The notes beneath the pieces are model-generated. The model did no database searches, was not told where the DNA came from, and saw only the letters and a program-made list of their open reading frames with translations. Below are positions 18,760-28,160 of a DNA stretch of 64,000 nucleotides, in pieces; position 1 is the first letter of the stretch, and every line of letters begins with the position of its first letter. A program made the translations under genes and the position numbers. Origin of the DNA: Kiritimatiellia bacterium (GTDB lineage: Bacteria; Verrucomicrobiota; Kiritimatiellia; PWTM01); NCBI GenBank assembly GCA_026417735.1, contig JAOACR010000007.1, forward strand, positions 124,001 through 188,000. The letters run 5' to 3'.

Positions 18760-19793
18760 AGGGCGTGGCCGCATCGCCTCCGGGCGCGGGCGCGATGCTG
18801 CGCCCCGTCGCGATTGCCGGCGTGGGTTCCTATGTGCCTGCGCGGGTGATGACGAATCACGACCTCGAGCGGATCGTGAACACCACCCATGAATGGATCG
18901 TGACGCGAACCGGCATGCGGGAACGCCGGATTGCGGCAGACCACGAGGCCACCTCCGATCTGGCTTCTGTTGCGGGCCGGCGTGCGCTGGAGGCGGCGGG
19001 TGTCGTGCCGGCCGATGTGGACATGATCGTGGTCGCGACGATCACGCCGGACTATCCGTTTCCGAACACGGCCTGTCTGGTGCAGCGCCGGCTCGGGGCC
19101 GAGCGGGCGTTCTGCATGGGATTGGAGGCCGCCTGTTCCGGTTTTCTGTACGCGATGGAGACCGCGCGATGGCACATCGCCGCCGGGGCGGTGGAGACCG
19201 CGCTGGTGATTGGCGCAGAAAAGATGAGCGCAGTGCTCGACTGGAGTGACCGCTCCACCTGCGTTCTGTTTGGTGATGGCGCGGGCGCGGCGGTGCTGCG
19301 GCCGGCCCCGCCCGGCCGCCGCGGCATCCTCTCCTCCGTGCTGGGGTCGGACGGGTCGCTGTCGGAACTGCTGATGGTGCCGGCGGGTGGCTCCCGGCGG
19401 CCGACGACCGCGGAGACGGTCGCGGCGCGTGAGCATTATCTGCGCATGCGTGGCCGGGAGGTGTTTCGTCACGCGGTCACGCACATGGCCGATGCTGCGC
19501 TCGCGGCGCTGAAGCGGGCGGGTCTGACAATGGCGGACATCCGCTGGGTGATTCCCCACCAGGCGAACCTGCGGATCATTGCGGCGATCGGAGAGAAGCT
19601 GCACTGCGGGGCCGAGCGATTCATCGTGAATGTGGAGAAGTACGGCAACACCTCCGCGGCGTCGATCGGGCTGGCGCTGGACGAGGCGGTGCGCGACGGG
19701 CGGATTCGCGATGGCGACCTTGTGCTGATGGTTGCGTTTGGCGCCGGCTTCACGTGGGGGGCGACCGTGATGGAGTGGACTAGCCGCACATGA
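18756..19793 (+). CDS. fabH: 3-oxoacyl-ACP synthase III
   Basis: A 345-residue condensing enzyme that starts fatty acid synthesis from acetyl-CoA (or another short acyl-CoA) and malonyl-ACP. The active-site Cys lies in GLEAACSGFLYAM, the His in WVIPHQANLRII and the Asn in EKYGNTSAASIGLAL. The start is chosen at the GTG at 18756, which overlaps the plsX stop and follows GGGAGTTGGGGG. An ATG at 18795 (MLRPVAIAGVGSYVP) is also plausible and matches the usual family length more closely. The end overlaps fabD. Confidence 0.95.
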   Translation: MKGVAASPPGAGAMLRPVAIAGVGSYVPARVMTNHDLERIVNTTHEWIVTRTGMRERRIAADHEATSDLASVAGRRALEAAGVVPADVDMIVVATITPDYPFPNTACLVQRRLGAERAFCMGLEAACSGFLYAMETARWHIAAGAVETALVIGAEKMSAVLDWSDRSTCVLFGDGAGAAVLRPAPPGRRGILSSVLGSDGSLSELLMVPAGGSRRPTTAETVAAREHYLRMRGREVFRHAVTHMADAALAALKRAGLTMADIRWVIPHQANLRIIAAIGEKLHCGAERFIVNVEKYGNTSAASIGLALDEAVRDGRIRDGDLVLMVAFGAGFTWGATVMEWTSRT

Positions 19794-20731
19794 ACACCCC
19801 GACGACGGCGGCGGTGTTCCCTGGGCAGGGGGCACAATGCGTTGGAATGGGAGCGGACCTGGCGGCGCGGTACCCGGCGGCCGCGGCGCGGTTTGAGGAG
19901 GCGTCGGCGGTGCTGGGGTTGGACTTGCGCCGCTTGTGCGCGGAGGGACCGGTGGAGGAACTGACGCGCTCCGACCGCGCGCAGCCGGCGATTTTCGTGG
20001 TCAGCGCGATCTGTGCGGAGGCGCTCGCCGAGGAGGTGTCGCGGCCAAACTGGGCGGCCGCGGCCGGCCTCAGCTCCGGAGAGTGGACGGCGCTGTGGCT
20101 GGCCGGTGCGCTCTCGTTCGAAGACACCGTTCGCGTGCTGGCCGCGCGGGGCCGCTTCATGCAGGAGGCGTGCGAGACGAATCCCGGCGGCATGGTGAGC
20201 GTGATCGGTCTGCCAGAGGAGACGCTCCAAGAAATTGCGGCGGCGAGCGGGGCGGAGATCGCGAACCTGAACTCGCCGGAGCAGACGGTGCTCTCGGGCC
20301 GGCGGGAGGCCGTCGAGGCCGCCGCGCGTCTGGCGGCCGAGCGTGGCGCCCGCCGGGTCGTTCCGCTGAACGTCGCCGGAGCATTTCATTCGTCTCTGAT
20401 GGCGCCCGCGGCCCGCCGGCTGGCGGAACTGCTGGCTGGTGTGCCGATCCGGTCACCCCGCTTTCCGGTGTTGTCCAATGTGACCGGGCAGCCGCACGGA
20501 ACGCCCGAGGAGATCCGTGCCCGAATGGTGGAGCAAGTCACCTCGCCGGTTCGGTGGGTGGACTGTGTTCAAACGATGCGCGCGATGGGTGTTTCCCGGT
20601 TCATTGAGGCCGGCCCCGGCCGCGTGCTGTCGGGCCTGATTCGACGCATTGACAGGGATGCGGAAATCCATAACATCTGCGACTCCCCAACGTTGGATGC
20701 GGTGGTCCGGACGCTTGCCGGCGCCGGTTGA
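19790..20731 (+). CDS. fabD: Malonyl-CoA:ACP transacylase
   Basis: A 313-residue transacylase that loads malonate onto acyl carrier protein. It begins with the family motif AAVFPGQGAQCVGMGADLA. The nucleophile elbow reads GLSSGEWTALWLAG, so the usual GHSLGE is replaced with Leu before and Ser after the catalytic Ser. The catalytic His is in VAGAFHSSLMAPA and the C-terminal segment FIEAGPGRVLSGLI is typical. The His-to-Leu change in the elbow is seen in some PVC and related FabD proteins as far as I recall, so the enzyme is probably active. It overlaps fabH by four bases; fabG follows after 49 bases. Confidence 0.94.
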   Translation: MNTPTTAAVFPGQGAQCVGMGADLAARYPAAAARFEEASAVLGLDLRRLCAEGPVEELTRSDRAQPAIFVVSAICAEALAEEVSRPNWAAAAGLSSGEWTALWLAGALSFEDTVRVLAARGRFMQEACETNPGGMVSVIGLPEETLQEIAAASGAEIANLNSPEQTVLSGRREAVEAAARLAAERGARRVVPLNVAGAFHSSLMAPAARRLAELLAGVPIRSPRFPVLSNVTGQPHGTPEEIRARMVEQVTSPVRWVDCVQTMRAMGVSRFIEAGPGRVLSGLIRRIDRDAEIHNICDSPTLDAVVRTLAGAG

Positions 20732-20780
20732 TTCCGCGAGGGCGTGAGGGGCGTGGTGGCGCGCAGGTAGGTGACCACCG

Positions 20781-21527
20781 ATGGCGGATCTGAGCGGAAA
20801 AACAGCGCTGGTGACCGGGGCCGCCCGCGGAATCGGGCGGGCGATCGCGCTGCGTCTGGCCGAAGCCGGCGCCGACGTCGCGGTGTGCGATCTGGAAACC
20901 GGCTGGCTGGAGGAAACGGCGGCCGGGATCCGGCAGGCCGGTCGCCGCGTCGAGGTCTTTGCGTGCGACGTCAGTCGGGCCGACCAGGTCGAGGCGGGGG
21001 TGAACGCAGTCGCGAAGGCATGGGGCCGGCTCGATGTGCTGGTCAACAACGCCGGGATTACCCGCGACACGTTTCTCGCGCGCATGTCCGAGGCCGACTG
21101 GGACGCGGTGCTCAACGTGAACCTTAAGGGGGCGTTCCTGTTCACCAAGGCGGCGAGTCGTTGGATGTTGAAGCAGCGTTCCGGTTCGATCGTGAACATC
21201 GCTTCCGTGATCGGCATCATCGGCAACGCCGGTCAAGCCAACTATGCGGCGTCGAAAGGGGGGCTCATCGCGTTCACTCGCACGGTCGCCCGCGAACTTG
21301 CCTCTCGGAACGTGCGGGCGAACGCGGTCGCGCCGGGCTTTATTCGGACCGCGATGACTGATAAACTCCCGGAGGAGTTGAGAACCCGAATGTTGAGCGC
21401 GATACCGCTGGCGCGGTTCGGCGAGCCCGATGATGTGGCGCGCGTGGTTCTGTTTCTGGCCAGCGACGATTCGGCCTACGTGACGGGCCAGGTGATTTCC
21501 GTGTGCGGGGGGATGGTGATGGCCTGA
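20781..21527 (+). CDS. fabG: 3-oxoacyl-ACP reductase
   Basis: A 248-residue short-chain dehydrogenase that reduces 3-oxoacyl-ACP with NADPH. The nucleotide-binding motif is [20 protein letters not shown], followed by [17 protein letters not shown], the catalytic Ser in [14 protein letters not shown] and the YxxxK pair in [12 protein letters not shown]. The C-terminal [16 protein letters not shown] is the classic FabG ending. Its position between fabD and acpP supports the assignment over other SDR enzymes. Confidence 0.96.
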   Translation: MADLSGKTALVTGAARGIGRAIALRLAEAGADVAVCDLETGWLEETAAGIRQAGRRVEVFACDVSRADQVEAGVNAVAKAWGRLDVLVNNAGITRDTFLARMSEADWDAVLNVNLKGAFLFTKAASRWMLKQRSGSIVNIASVIGIIGNAGQANYAASKGGLIAFTRTVARELASRNVRANAVAPGFIRTAMTDKLPEELRTRMLSAIPLARFGEPDDVARVVLFLASDDSAYVTGQVISVCGGMVMA

Positions 21528-21558
21528 CCCGCCACGAGCCGAGGAAGGAGAACCGAAC

Positions 21559-21795
21559 ATGTCACTCGAAGACAAGGTCCGGGATCTGATCGCTGAACAG
21601 CTCGGCGTGAACAAGGAACAGGTCACGCCCGAGGCGTCGTTTATTGAAGACCTGGGTGCCGATTCCCTCGACACCGTGGAGCTGGTGATGGCGTTCGAGG
21701 AAGCGTTTGGAGTTGAGATTCCGGATGAGGATGCCGAAAAGCTCACCACGGTGGGCGCGGTGTTGAACTACTTGAAGGAGAAAGGGTTCAACTGA
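21559..21795 (+). CDS. acpP: Acyl carrier protein
   Basis: Seventy-eight residues, acidic, with the 4'-phosphopantetheine attachment site at Ser36 in [17 protein letters not shown]. The C-terminus ([20 protein letters not shown]) is typical. A strong ribosome binding site (AGGAAGGAG) precedes the ATG, as expected for an abundant protein. It carries growing acyl chains among the neighbouring Fab enzymes. Confidence 0.97.
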   Translation: MSLEDKVRDLIAEQLGVNKEQVTPEASFIEDLGADSLDTVELVMAFEEAFGVEIPDEDAEKLTTVGAVLNYLKEKGFN

Positions 21796-21844
21796 ACAAG
21801 TTTCGCCGCCGGCCGATCTTCACATACCGGATGACGAGGGGCAC

Positions 21845-23089
21845 GTGTCCGACCGCCGCAGGGCTGTGATCACCGGCCTCGGATGGGTCACCCCCCTGGG
21901 GTGCGACATCGAGGGTGTGTGGTCGCGCATGCTCCGGGGCGAGTCCGGTATTGGCCCGATCACCAAGTTCGACGCTTCCGCGTTTGACTCCCGCATCGCC
22001 GGTGAGGTCCGTGGGTTCGACATTGACCGCTTCATCCCGAAGAAGGATCAGCGGCGCATGGACCCGTTCTGCCACTATGGCATGGCGGCCGCGAAGCTCG
22101 CCGTCGAGGATGCGGGTCTTGACTGGAGCCGCGAGGACCTGACCCGTGCCGGTGCGCTGATGAGCAGCGGCATCGGCGGGCTGTACATCCTCTTCCAGCA
22201 GACGAAGGTGTTCTACGACCGGGGGCCATCCCGGTTTTCGCCGTTCATGATCCCGCAGATGATCACGAACATCTTGCCGGGGCTGATCGCGATCGAATTT
22301 GGGTTGCGGGGGCCGAATTTCGCGATTGTTTCCGCTTGCGCAACCGGCACCCATTCGCTCGGCGAGGCGATGAGGATGATCCGGGATGGTCGGGCGGACG
22401 TGATCATTGCCGGCGGCAGCGAGGCGGCAGTCATGGAGTTGGGGGTGGGGGGGTTTTGCGCGATGCGGGCGCTGAGTACCCGCAACGACGACCCGCCGCG
22501 GGCAAGCCGTCCGTTTGACCGCGATCGGGACGGATTTGTGATTGGCGAGGGCGCCGGCGCGCTGGTGGTCGAGGAGTATGAGCACGCACGGCGGCGGGGG
22601 GCGCGCATCTACTGCGAACTGGCCGGCTACGGCGCCACCTGCGATGCGTTTCACATCACGGCTCCCGACGAGCAGGGCGAAGGCGCCGCGCGGGCCATGC
22701 GGCTGGCGCTGGCCGACGCCGGCATCGGCGCGGACATGGTGGACTACATCAATGCGCACGGCACCAGCACCGAGCTGAACGACCGTTGCGAAACCATGGC
22801 GATCAAAGCGGCGCTCGGCGAGAGCGCCGCGCGCCGAGTCGCAATCAGCTCAACCAAGTCCATGATCGGCCACTTGCTGGGCGCCGCGGGCGGCGTGGAA
22901 TCGATCGTGTGCGCGCTGGCGATACATCGGGGCGTCGTGCCGCCAACGATCAATTACACGACGCCCGACCCCGCTTGTGATCTCGATTACGTGCCCAACG
23001 AGGCGCGTCCGATGCGGGTGCGGGCGTGTTTGAAAAACTCGCTCGGATTTGGCGGACACAACGCAACGCTTTGCTTCACCGCAGTGTAG
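21845..23089 (+). CDS. fabF: 3-oxoacyl-ACP synthase II
   Basis: A 414-residue elongating condensing enzyme starting from GTG at 21845 ([19 protein letters not shown]). The catalytic Cys is in [19 protein letters not shown], the two His in [13 protein letters not shown] and [15 protein letters not shown], and the Lys in SSTKSM. The C-terminal [15 protein letters not shown] is diagnostic. It performs chain elongation with malonyl-ACP and closes the fatty-acid run. A GC-rich stem-loop lies just after the stop codon. Confidence 0.96.
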   Translation: MSDRRRAVITGLGWVTPLGCDIEGVWSRMLRGESGIGPITKFDASAFDSRIAGEVRGFDIDRFIPKKDQRRMDPFCHYGMAAAKLAVEDAGLDWSREDLTRAGALMSSGIGGLYILFQQTKVFYDRGPSRFSPFMIPQMITNILPGLIAIEFGLRGPNFAIVSACATGTHSLGEAMRMIRDGRADVIIAGGSEAAVMELGVGGFCAMRALSTRNDDPPRASRPFDRDRDGFVIGEGAGALVVEEYEHARRRGARIYCELAGYGATCDAFHITAPDEQGEGAARAMRLALADAGIGADMVDYINAHGTSTELNDRCETMAIKAALGESAARRVAISSTKSMIGHLLGAAGGVESIVCALAIHRGVVPPTINYTTPDPACDLDYVPNEARPMRVRACLKNSLGFGGHNATLCFTAV

Positions 23090-23098
23090 CGGGGCGGC

Positions 23099-23123
23099 GA
23101 TGTCCGGCCGGGCGCCGGGCATC
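23099..23123 (+). terminator. Stem-loop after fabF, weak terminator candidate
   Basis: Arms GATGTCCGGC (23099-23108) and GCCGGGCATC (23114-23123) pair over ten positions with one G-U, around a five-base loop. It starts ten bases after the fabF stop. There is no T-run after it, so it may act as an RNA 3' end stabiliser or be Rho-linked and not a true intrinsic terminator. Confidence 0.35.
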
Positions 23124-23243
23124 CGTCTGCGCGAACTGTGAAAGGCCGTGCGGCTGCCGACGTGCCGTGCGGCGGAGGGATCGGCGACACCCTGGCCGCC
23201 CTTTGGCGAGGGCCGTAGGGCCGGGGCAGAAATGGAGAGCGCG

Positions 23244-23606
23244 ATGAGAATGGACCTGCGGCAGATGCCGCTCCACGAACTGGCCCGCCTGTTGCGCGAC
23301 ATCGCGAATGAGCTACAAGCGAGGGGGAATGGAGGAGGGCGCGGAAATTCGATCTATAACCGGGCCACCGGCTACGGCGCCTACACTGGCAACTACGGAA
23401 ACGCCTATCCCGGGGGGGGATATGGCGCTCCGTCGCGGTTTGGCAACGAGTTCCGACCGCACAGCGGCAATAAGCGCCGTCGGCACCACCGCCATCGGCA
23501 CTCCGCACCGGGCGAGGACCGTCGCCCGGTCGAGCCGCCCGCCCTGGTGGATGATTTGCCACCCCCGTCCGCTCCGCCGCCAGCGGACCCTGCGAATCCC
23601 GCATGA
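23244..23606 (+). CDS. Small low-complexity hypothetical protein
   Basis: From the ATG at 23244 (with GGAGAG about six bases upstream) a 120-residue protein can be read. It has an amphipathic N-terminal helix (LRQMPLHELARLLRDIANEL), then a Gly/Asn/Tyr-rich middle (GYGAYTGNYGNAYPGGGYG), a His/Arg-rich basic segment (KRRRHHRHRHSAPGED) and a Pro-rich tail. No signal peptide or domain is recognised. The ordered helix followed by a sticky, disordered region resembles small RNA- or DNA-associated proteins, but that is speculation. An ATG at 23232 would add four residues. Confidence 0.45.
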   Translation: MRMDLRQMPLHELARLLRDIANELQARGNGGGRGNSIYNRATGYGAYTGNYGNAYPGGGYGAPSRFGNEFRPHSGNKRRRHHRHRHSAPGEDRRPVEPPALVDDLPPPSAPPPADPANPA

Positions 23607-24247
23607 CGTGAGAGCTGCGCCTGCGGCTGCGGGGGGGCGCGGACCGGCATTCCGCGGCTGTGTGCGGGTCATCCGAAGGATGGCGTGCGGTACAGGAAGC
23701 AGCCGGAGAGCGCAGACCTTGGCGAGGCGTTTCCGCGGGGACTTATCGGGGTGGCCCTTTTGCCGGTGGATCACATTTCCGTGCGTGCTGATTCAGTCCC
23801 TCTGCCCGATTCGGCCGGCGTCCGCACGGCGGACGAGGTTCTCCACGGCAATCAGCAGGGCCGGGCCTGAGTTCAAGCGGCGGCGGGCGGCCTGACGATC
23901 GAACGAACGCCGGGTGGAGCAGCAGCCCGGTGTGTAATCCTGTGCCGCAGACGAACATGGCGCAGCGGTCCAGCTGGAGCCTCCGCATCCCGCCGCCGTT
24001 GTCTCCGATGAAATGCGGCTGCCGCCGGCCGTCCGCATGTTCCCAATGTCGAGAGGCCTGCGGAGTGCATCCGTTGACGCTGAGCGGAGTCGCGGCCCAC
24101 TTGCCCGCTCGGGGGGCGGCTCGGCTGGGAACGAACGACGCGACGCGAAACGTACGGTTTGCTCGCCGAATCGCAATCCGAAGTTAACCGGCCGCGGCGA
24201 CGATGGGATTGGGGCGCGGATGCGTCCCCTCGCTGAAGGTGACCGCG
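23607..24247. other. Intergenic stretch of 640 bases, no gene recognised
   Basis: Several frames stay open on both strands, but their translations are Arg/Pro/Ser-rich shadows with no motif and no convincing ribosome binding site. No tRNA, CRISPR repeat or T-tailed hairpin was noticed. It could be an eroded gene, given how many are decaying in this window, but I cannot identify one. Confidence 0.45.
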
Positions 24248-26632
24248 ATGACACCGCACAACTCCGAGCGCGCTGACCTGCATTTACACAGCCGGGCGTC
24301 CGACCGGCCGAGCGAATGGTTTCTGCGGCGCATCGGTGCCCCGGAGAGCTTCCTGGCGCCGGCAGAGGCGTACCGCCGCTGCCGCGAGCGCGGGATGGAT
24401 TTCGTCACGTTGACCGATCACAACACTCTCGACGGCGTCCTCGAGATCGCGGACCGGCCGGGGGTGTTTCTTTCGGTGGAGGCGACCAGCTACTTTCCCG
24501 AGGACGGCGCGAAACTGCACGTGCTGATCTGGGGCCTCTCCGAAGCGCAGTTTGCGACGGTGCAGTCACTTCGGCCCAGCGTTTACGAGCTGTGCGCCTG
24601 GCTGCGGAGGGAACGGCTACCCCACGCGGTCGCGCACCCACTGTTCCGCGTGGATGGTCGGCTCACCGCGGACCATGTGGAGCGGCTGCTGGTGCTGTTC
24701 GATACGTTCGAGGGTGTGAACGGGTCCCGGGATCCTCGCGCCGGCGTGGTGTTTCAGGCGATCCTCGCCGCGCTGACGACCGAGGATCTGGCGAGGTTTG
24801 CGGAGCGGCATCGCATCGCGAACCCGCTGCTGGCGCCCGAACGCAAACGCTGCACCGGCGGTAGCGACGATCACAGCGGTCTGTACCTTGCGGAAGCGTG
24901 GACGACGACGCCGCCCGCTGTGACCGTTGCCGAGTTTCTTGACCACCTGCGAGCGGGTCGGCATGAGCCGGGCGGCCGTGCCGGCAGCAGTCTGCGGCTC
25001 ACGCACAGCGTGCTGCATATTGCCGCGGAGTTTCTGCGCGCGAAATTTCCCGCGCTCGCCGGGGAGCGCAGCCTGCTCGGTGCCGTCCTCGCTCGCGTCG
25101 GCGGCGTGGAGCGACCCGCACCGGGTCCCAACCGGCTGCGTCGGGCGGTCGCTGCAGTGGTCCGCCGCGTTCGGCACCGTCGGCTGCCGCCGGCGGAGCG
25201 TCAGTTCGCGGAGGAGCTGTTCGCGCTCGCGGAAACCCCGCCGCCCGACGCCGGGGTCGAAGACAGCGACCCGGAAACGATTGCGTTCCGCCGCGCGACC
25301 CGCGTCGCGCACCGGCTGGCACTGGTGTTTGCGGAGCGCTTCTTCGAGCGGTTGCGGGCCGGCCGCATCCTCGACGCGATCGAGGCGGGGGCCTCACTGG
25401 GCCCGCTCGCGCTGGCGGCCGCTCCGTACCTGACCGCGGTCGCCGCGCAACACAAGGATGAAGCGTTTCTGCAGTCGCTCGCCGACCGAATCCCGGGTGC
25501 GGCTGCGCATCGTCGTCGCAGCCGGTACACTGCCTGGCTCACCGACACGCTCACCGATCTGAATGGTGTTGCGCGCACCGTTCGGTCGCTGGCGGCGCTC
25601 GCGCACCGCGAGGGCCGCGAGGTTGTCGTGGTTACCTGCCAGCGCGAGGTGCCCGCGGCGGACTATCCGCTCAAGGTGTTTGAGCCGATGGGCGAGTTCA
25701 CGCTGCCGGAATATCCTCAGCAGCCGCTCCGCATCCCGCCGGTGCTGGATGTGATTGAGTTTCTGGAGCGCGAGCGTGTTGACCACGTGCTGATTTCCAC
25801 ACCGGGCCCCGTCGGCCTTTGCGGCCTGTGGGCGGCGCGGCTGCTCGCGCTGCGGCAGACCGGCATCTACCACACCGACTTTCCCGACTACATCCGGTTG
25901 TGGACCGACGACGAGTTGATGCGCGATCTGGCCGTTCGCTATATGCGCTGGTTCTATAGCGGCCTCGATCGTGTCTATGTTCCCAGCCGGGCGACCCTCG
26001 AGCAGTTGGTGGCGATGGGGCTGGACCCGCAGCGTCTGACGCTGATGCCCCGCGGCATTGACTTGGACCAGTTCAGTCCGAGCCGACGCAATCCTGACCT
26101 GTGGAAGAGGTACGGCGTCAACGGCGGTACGAAGTTCCTGTACGTCGGGCGCATCGCACGTGAAAAGAATCTCGAGCTGCTCGTTGAGGCGTATCGGCGT
26201 CTTGCGCGCTCACGGCGGGACGTCGCGCTAGTGCTGGTGGGCGATGGGCCGGAACTGGAGCCGATGCGGCGCCGGTACGCGAACGAACCGGGCATCGTGT
26301 GGACCGGCGCGCTGTATGGGGAGGAGCTGGCGTGCGCATACGCGAGCGCGGACGTGTTCGTGTTTCCGAGTCTCACGGACACCTTCGGCAACGCGGTGAT
26401 TGAGGCTCACGCATCGGGGCTGCCCGCGATCGTTGCGGGCCGGGGCGGGCCGCCGGAGATCGTCCGGTCGCATGGGTCCGGCATCATCGTGGAACGCGAC
26501 GACCCCGATGCTTGGAGCGAGGCGATGAAGTGCCTGCTCGACGATCTCGCGTGGCGGGATCGGCTGCGGGAGGCGGCGCTTGCGCGGGCGAGGGAGGGCG
26601 ATTGGCGCCGCGCGCTGGTGCTGTTCGACTGA
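24248..26632 (+). CDS. PHP-domain phosphoesterase fused to family 4 glycosyltransferase
   Basis: A 794-residue two-part enzyme. Residues 1-280 form a PHP metal-dependent phosphoesterase with the metal ligands in ADLHLHSRASDR, LTDHNTLDG, HAVAHPLFR and GGSDDHSGLYLAEA. A roughly 130-residue helical linker follows. From about residue 420 comes a GT-B glycosyltransferase of the GT4/mannosyltransferase type: TDTLTDLNGVARTVRSLA at the acceptor side, FLYVGRIAREKNLELLVEAY, and the donor-binding SLTDTFGNAVIEAHASGLP. The GT half resembles enzymes that glycosylate diacylglycerol or phosphatidylinositol-like lipids. The start at 24248 follows GAAGGTG. A fused phosphoesterase and transferase suggests dephosphorylation coupled to sugar transfer, which is inference. 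Confidence 0.88.
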   Translation: MTPHNSERADLHLHSRASDRPSEWFLRRIGAPESFLAPAEAYRRCRERGMDFVTLTDHNTLDGVLEIADRPGVFLSVEATSYFPEDGAKLHVLIWGLSEAQFATVQSLRPSVYELCAWLRRERLPHAVAHPLFRVDGRLTADHVERLLVLFDTFEGVNGSRDPRAGVVFQAILAALTTEDLARFAERHRIANPLLAPERKRCTGGSDDHSGLYLAEAWTTTPPAVTVAEFLDHLRAGRHEPGGRAGSSLRLTHSVLHIAAEFLRAKFPALAGERSLLGAVLARVGGVERPAPGPNRLRRAVAAVVRRVRHRRLPPAERQFAEELFALAETPPPDAGVEDSDPETIAFRRATRVAHRLALVFAERFFERLRAGRILDAIEAGASLGPLALAAAPYLTAVAAQHKDEAFLQSLADRIPGAAAHRRRSRYTAWLTDTLTDLNGVARTVRSLAALAHREGREVVVVTCQREVPAADYPLKVFEPMGEFTLPEYPQQPLRIPPVLDVIEFLERERVDHVLISTPGPVGLCGLWAARLLALRQTGIYHTDFPDYIRLWTDDELMRDLAVRYMRWFYSGLDRVYVPSRATLEQLVAMGLDPQRLTLMPRGIDLDQFSPSRRNPDLWKRYGVNGGTKFLYVGRIAREKNLELLVEAYRRLARSRRDVALVLVGDGPELEPMRRRYANEPGIVWTGALYGEELACAYASADVFVFPSLTDTFGNAVIEAHASGLPAIVAGRGGPPEIVRSHGSGIIVERDDPDAWSEAMKCLLDDLAWRDRLREAALARAREGDWRRALVLFD

Positions 26633-26739
26633 GCCGGTCCCCGCCGGTGTGCGGCAGGTGTGGGAGCCGATTGCGAGGGTGGGCGGGCGGCTTGTTCCTG
26701 CGCCGAACCTGCGATACATCGCCTGGTGGAGACTCGCCG

Positions 26740-27945
26740 GTGAACGCGGTGGCGTTTGTCGCGCTAGTGGCGGCCGCCTTTGCAGCTGCGAGGGTGGCGG
26801 CCGGCGAGAGGGTGCGGGAGCTGGCGGTGCCGGGCGCGCGGGATCCGGTCGTCGTGTACGTGCCGGACGGTCGCCCGCCCACTCCGGGGTGGCCGGCGGT
26901 GTTTTTCTATCACGGCATGAACGGCCGGCCGACGGTGGCGCCACTGCTCGCGCAGCCGGCCGCATCGAACGCCCTGCTCATAGGGATGGCTTACGCGCAG
27001 CCGGAGGCGGTGGCTCGCAGTCGGGCGGAACACGAAGCGTGGCTTGCGGCGGAGCGCGCGCTGCTGGCCGAGGTGCGGCGCCGGGTCGCCGCGCTCGCAC
27101 CGTTGGCTCCCGCCGCGCTCTACCTGGGCGGCGTGAGCATGGGTGGCTGGACCGCCGCCGCGTTGCACGACCGCCGTCCGGCGGACCACGCTGGGCTCAT
27201 CGTGCTCCTTGCCGGGCGGCGTTCGGGCGATCCGTCGCCGCCGGCCGGCGCGTTCAAGGGTCAGCGTGTCTACCTTGGAGCCGGCGAGCACGATCCCAAC
27301 CTTGCGGCGGCCCGGCGTGCGGCCGCGTACTACCGGTTGCTGGGGGCCAGCGTCACCTTCGAGATGTATCTCGGCGAGGGCCACGAGGTGCCGGATTCGG
27401 CGCCACGGCTCAACGCGTGGCTGGCGGCGGAGTTCCTCTACCGCCAGCATGGCGGGGAGGGAGTGCATCCAGAGGTTGCGGCGTGGTGGGCGGACGCGCG
27501 TCGTGCGCTCGCCGCAGAAGCTGATCCGCAGCGCAGTGCGCAGCTTGTTGAGGCGATCCGCGAAGATCCCCGCTTCGGGCTCTGCGGCGTTGCGGCGGAG
27601 GTCGAACTGCGGCAGGTGGCTCGGGCGCTGGAGCGCAATCCCTGGGTCCGCGACCGCTGGCGTGCGGAGGACGAACTTGAACGGTGGTTGGCGGCGGAGT
27701 GGGCTGCCGTATCGCTGGACGCGTTCCGTGCGGTTCGCGACGGGTTGAGCGCGCTCGCCCAACATTACCCCGGAGCACCGGCCACGCGCTTTGCGGTGAT
27801 CGAGCGAGAGGCGCTGGACCGGTTGCTAGCGCAAAGCCGCACCGTGAGCGTCACCTCGGCGCCCGCTCGGGCACCCACGCCACTGCTGCGCCTGCCCGGC
27901 GCGCCGCCCCGCGACCGGCGAGTGCCACCGCTGCGTCGCCGCTGA
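26740..27945 (+). CDS. Exported alpha/beta-hydrolase
   Basis: A 401-residue protein read from GTG at 26740 (GGTGGAGA upstream), with a signal peptide (VAFVALVAAAFAAARVAAG). The hydrolase core shows the oxyanion region PAVFFYHGMNGRP, the nucleophile Ser133 in LGGVSMGGWTAAAL, a likely acid in GAGEHDPN and the His in YLGEGHEVPD. The last 190 residues are helical and Arg/Ala-rich, not recognised, and end in a basic tail. It resembles secreted esterase or dienelactone-hydrolase-like proteins in PVC genomes. The substrate is unknown. It is separated by 107 bases from the glycosyltransferase gene. Confidence 0.75.
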   Translation: MNAVAFVALVAAAFAAARVAAGERVRELAVPGARDPVVVYVPDGRPPTPGWPAVFFYHGMNGRPTVAPLLAQPAASNALLIGMAYAQPEAVARSRAEHEAWLAAERALLAEVRRRVAALAPLAPAALYLGGVSMGGWTAAALHDRRPADHAGLIVLLAGRRSGDPSPPAGAFKGQRVYLGAGEHDPNLAAARRAAAYYRLLGASVTFEMYLGEGHEVPDSAPRLNAWLAAEFLYRQHGGEGVHPEVAAWWADARRALAAEADPQRSAQLVEAIREDPRFGLCGVAAEVELRQVARALERNPWVRDRWRAEDELERWLAAEWAAVSLDAFRAVRDGLSALAQHYPGAPATRFAVIEREALDRLLAQSRTVSVTSAPARAPTPLLRLPGAPPRDRRVPPLRRR

Positions 27946-28011
27946 GGCGGAGCCGGCGTAGACGGATCTGACATCGGCGGGGTGGTGCGGCTCGTCGCGC
28001 AGAGGCCGTCA

Positions 28012-28058
28012 TTGACAATCTATTGATGAATAACGGTTTGGAAAAATTGGATTGTCAA
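28012..28058. promoter_or_regulatory. AT-rich island with perfect 9-base inverted repeat upstream of the MoxR operon
   Basis: TTGACAATC at 28012-28020 is mirrored exactly by GATTGTCAA at 28050-28058, with 29 bases between. The island continues to about 28110 and is clearly lower in GC than all surrounding DNA. Each arm also carries a -35-like hexamer (TTGACA or, read on the other strand, TTGACA again), so the repeat could be two divergent -35 boxes or a bipartite operator. It lies 100 bases upstream of the moxR start and is the natural place for that operon's promoter. Confidence 0.5.
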
Positions 28059-28160
28059 ACTCCCGGTTTTTTGGCAAACTAAATCGAACGTTATGGGGTT
28101 TGAACACGTCAAATGGGCGGTGCACTCCTTCTGACAAAGGGTGTATCCGGTGCCTTTTGG

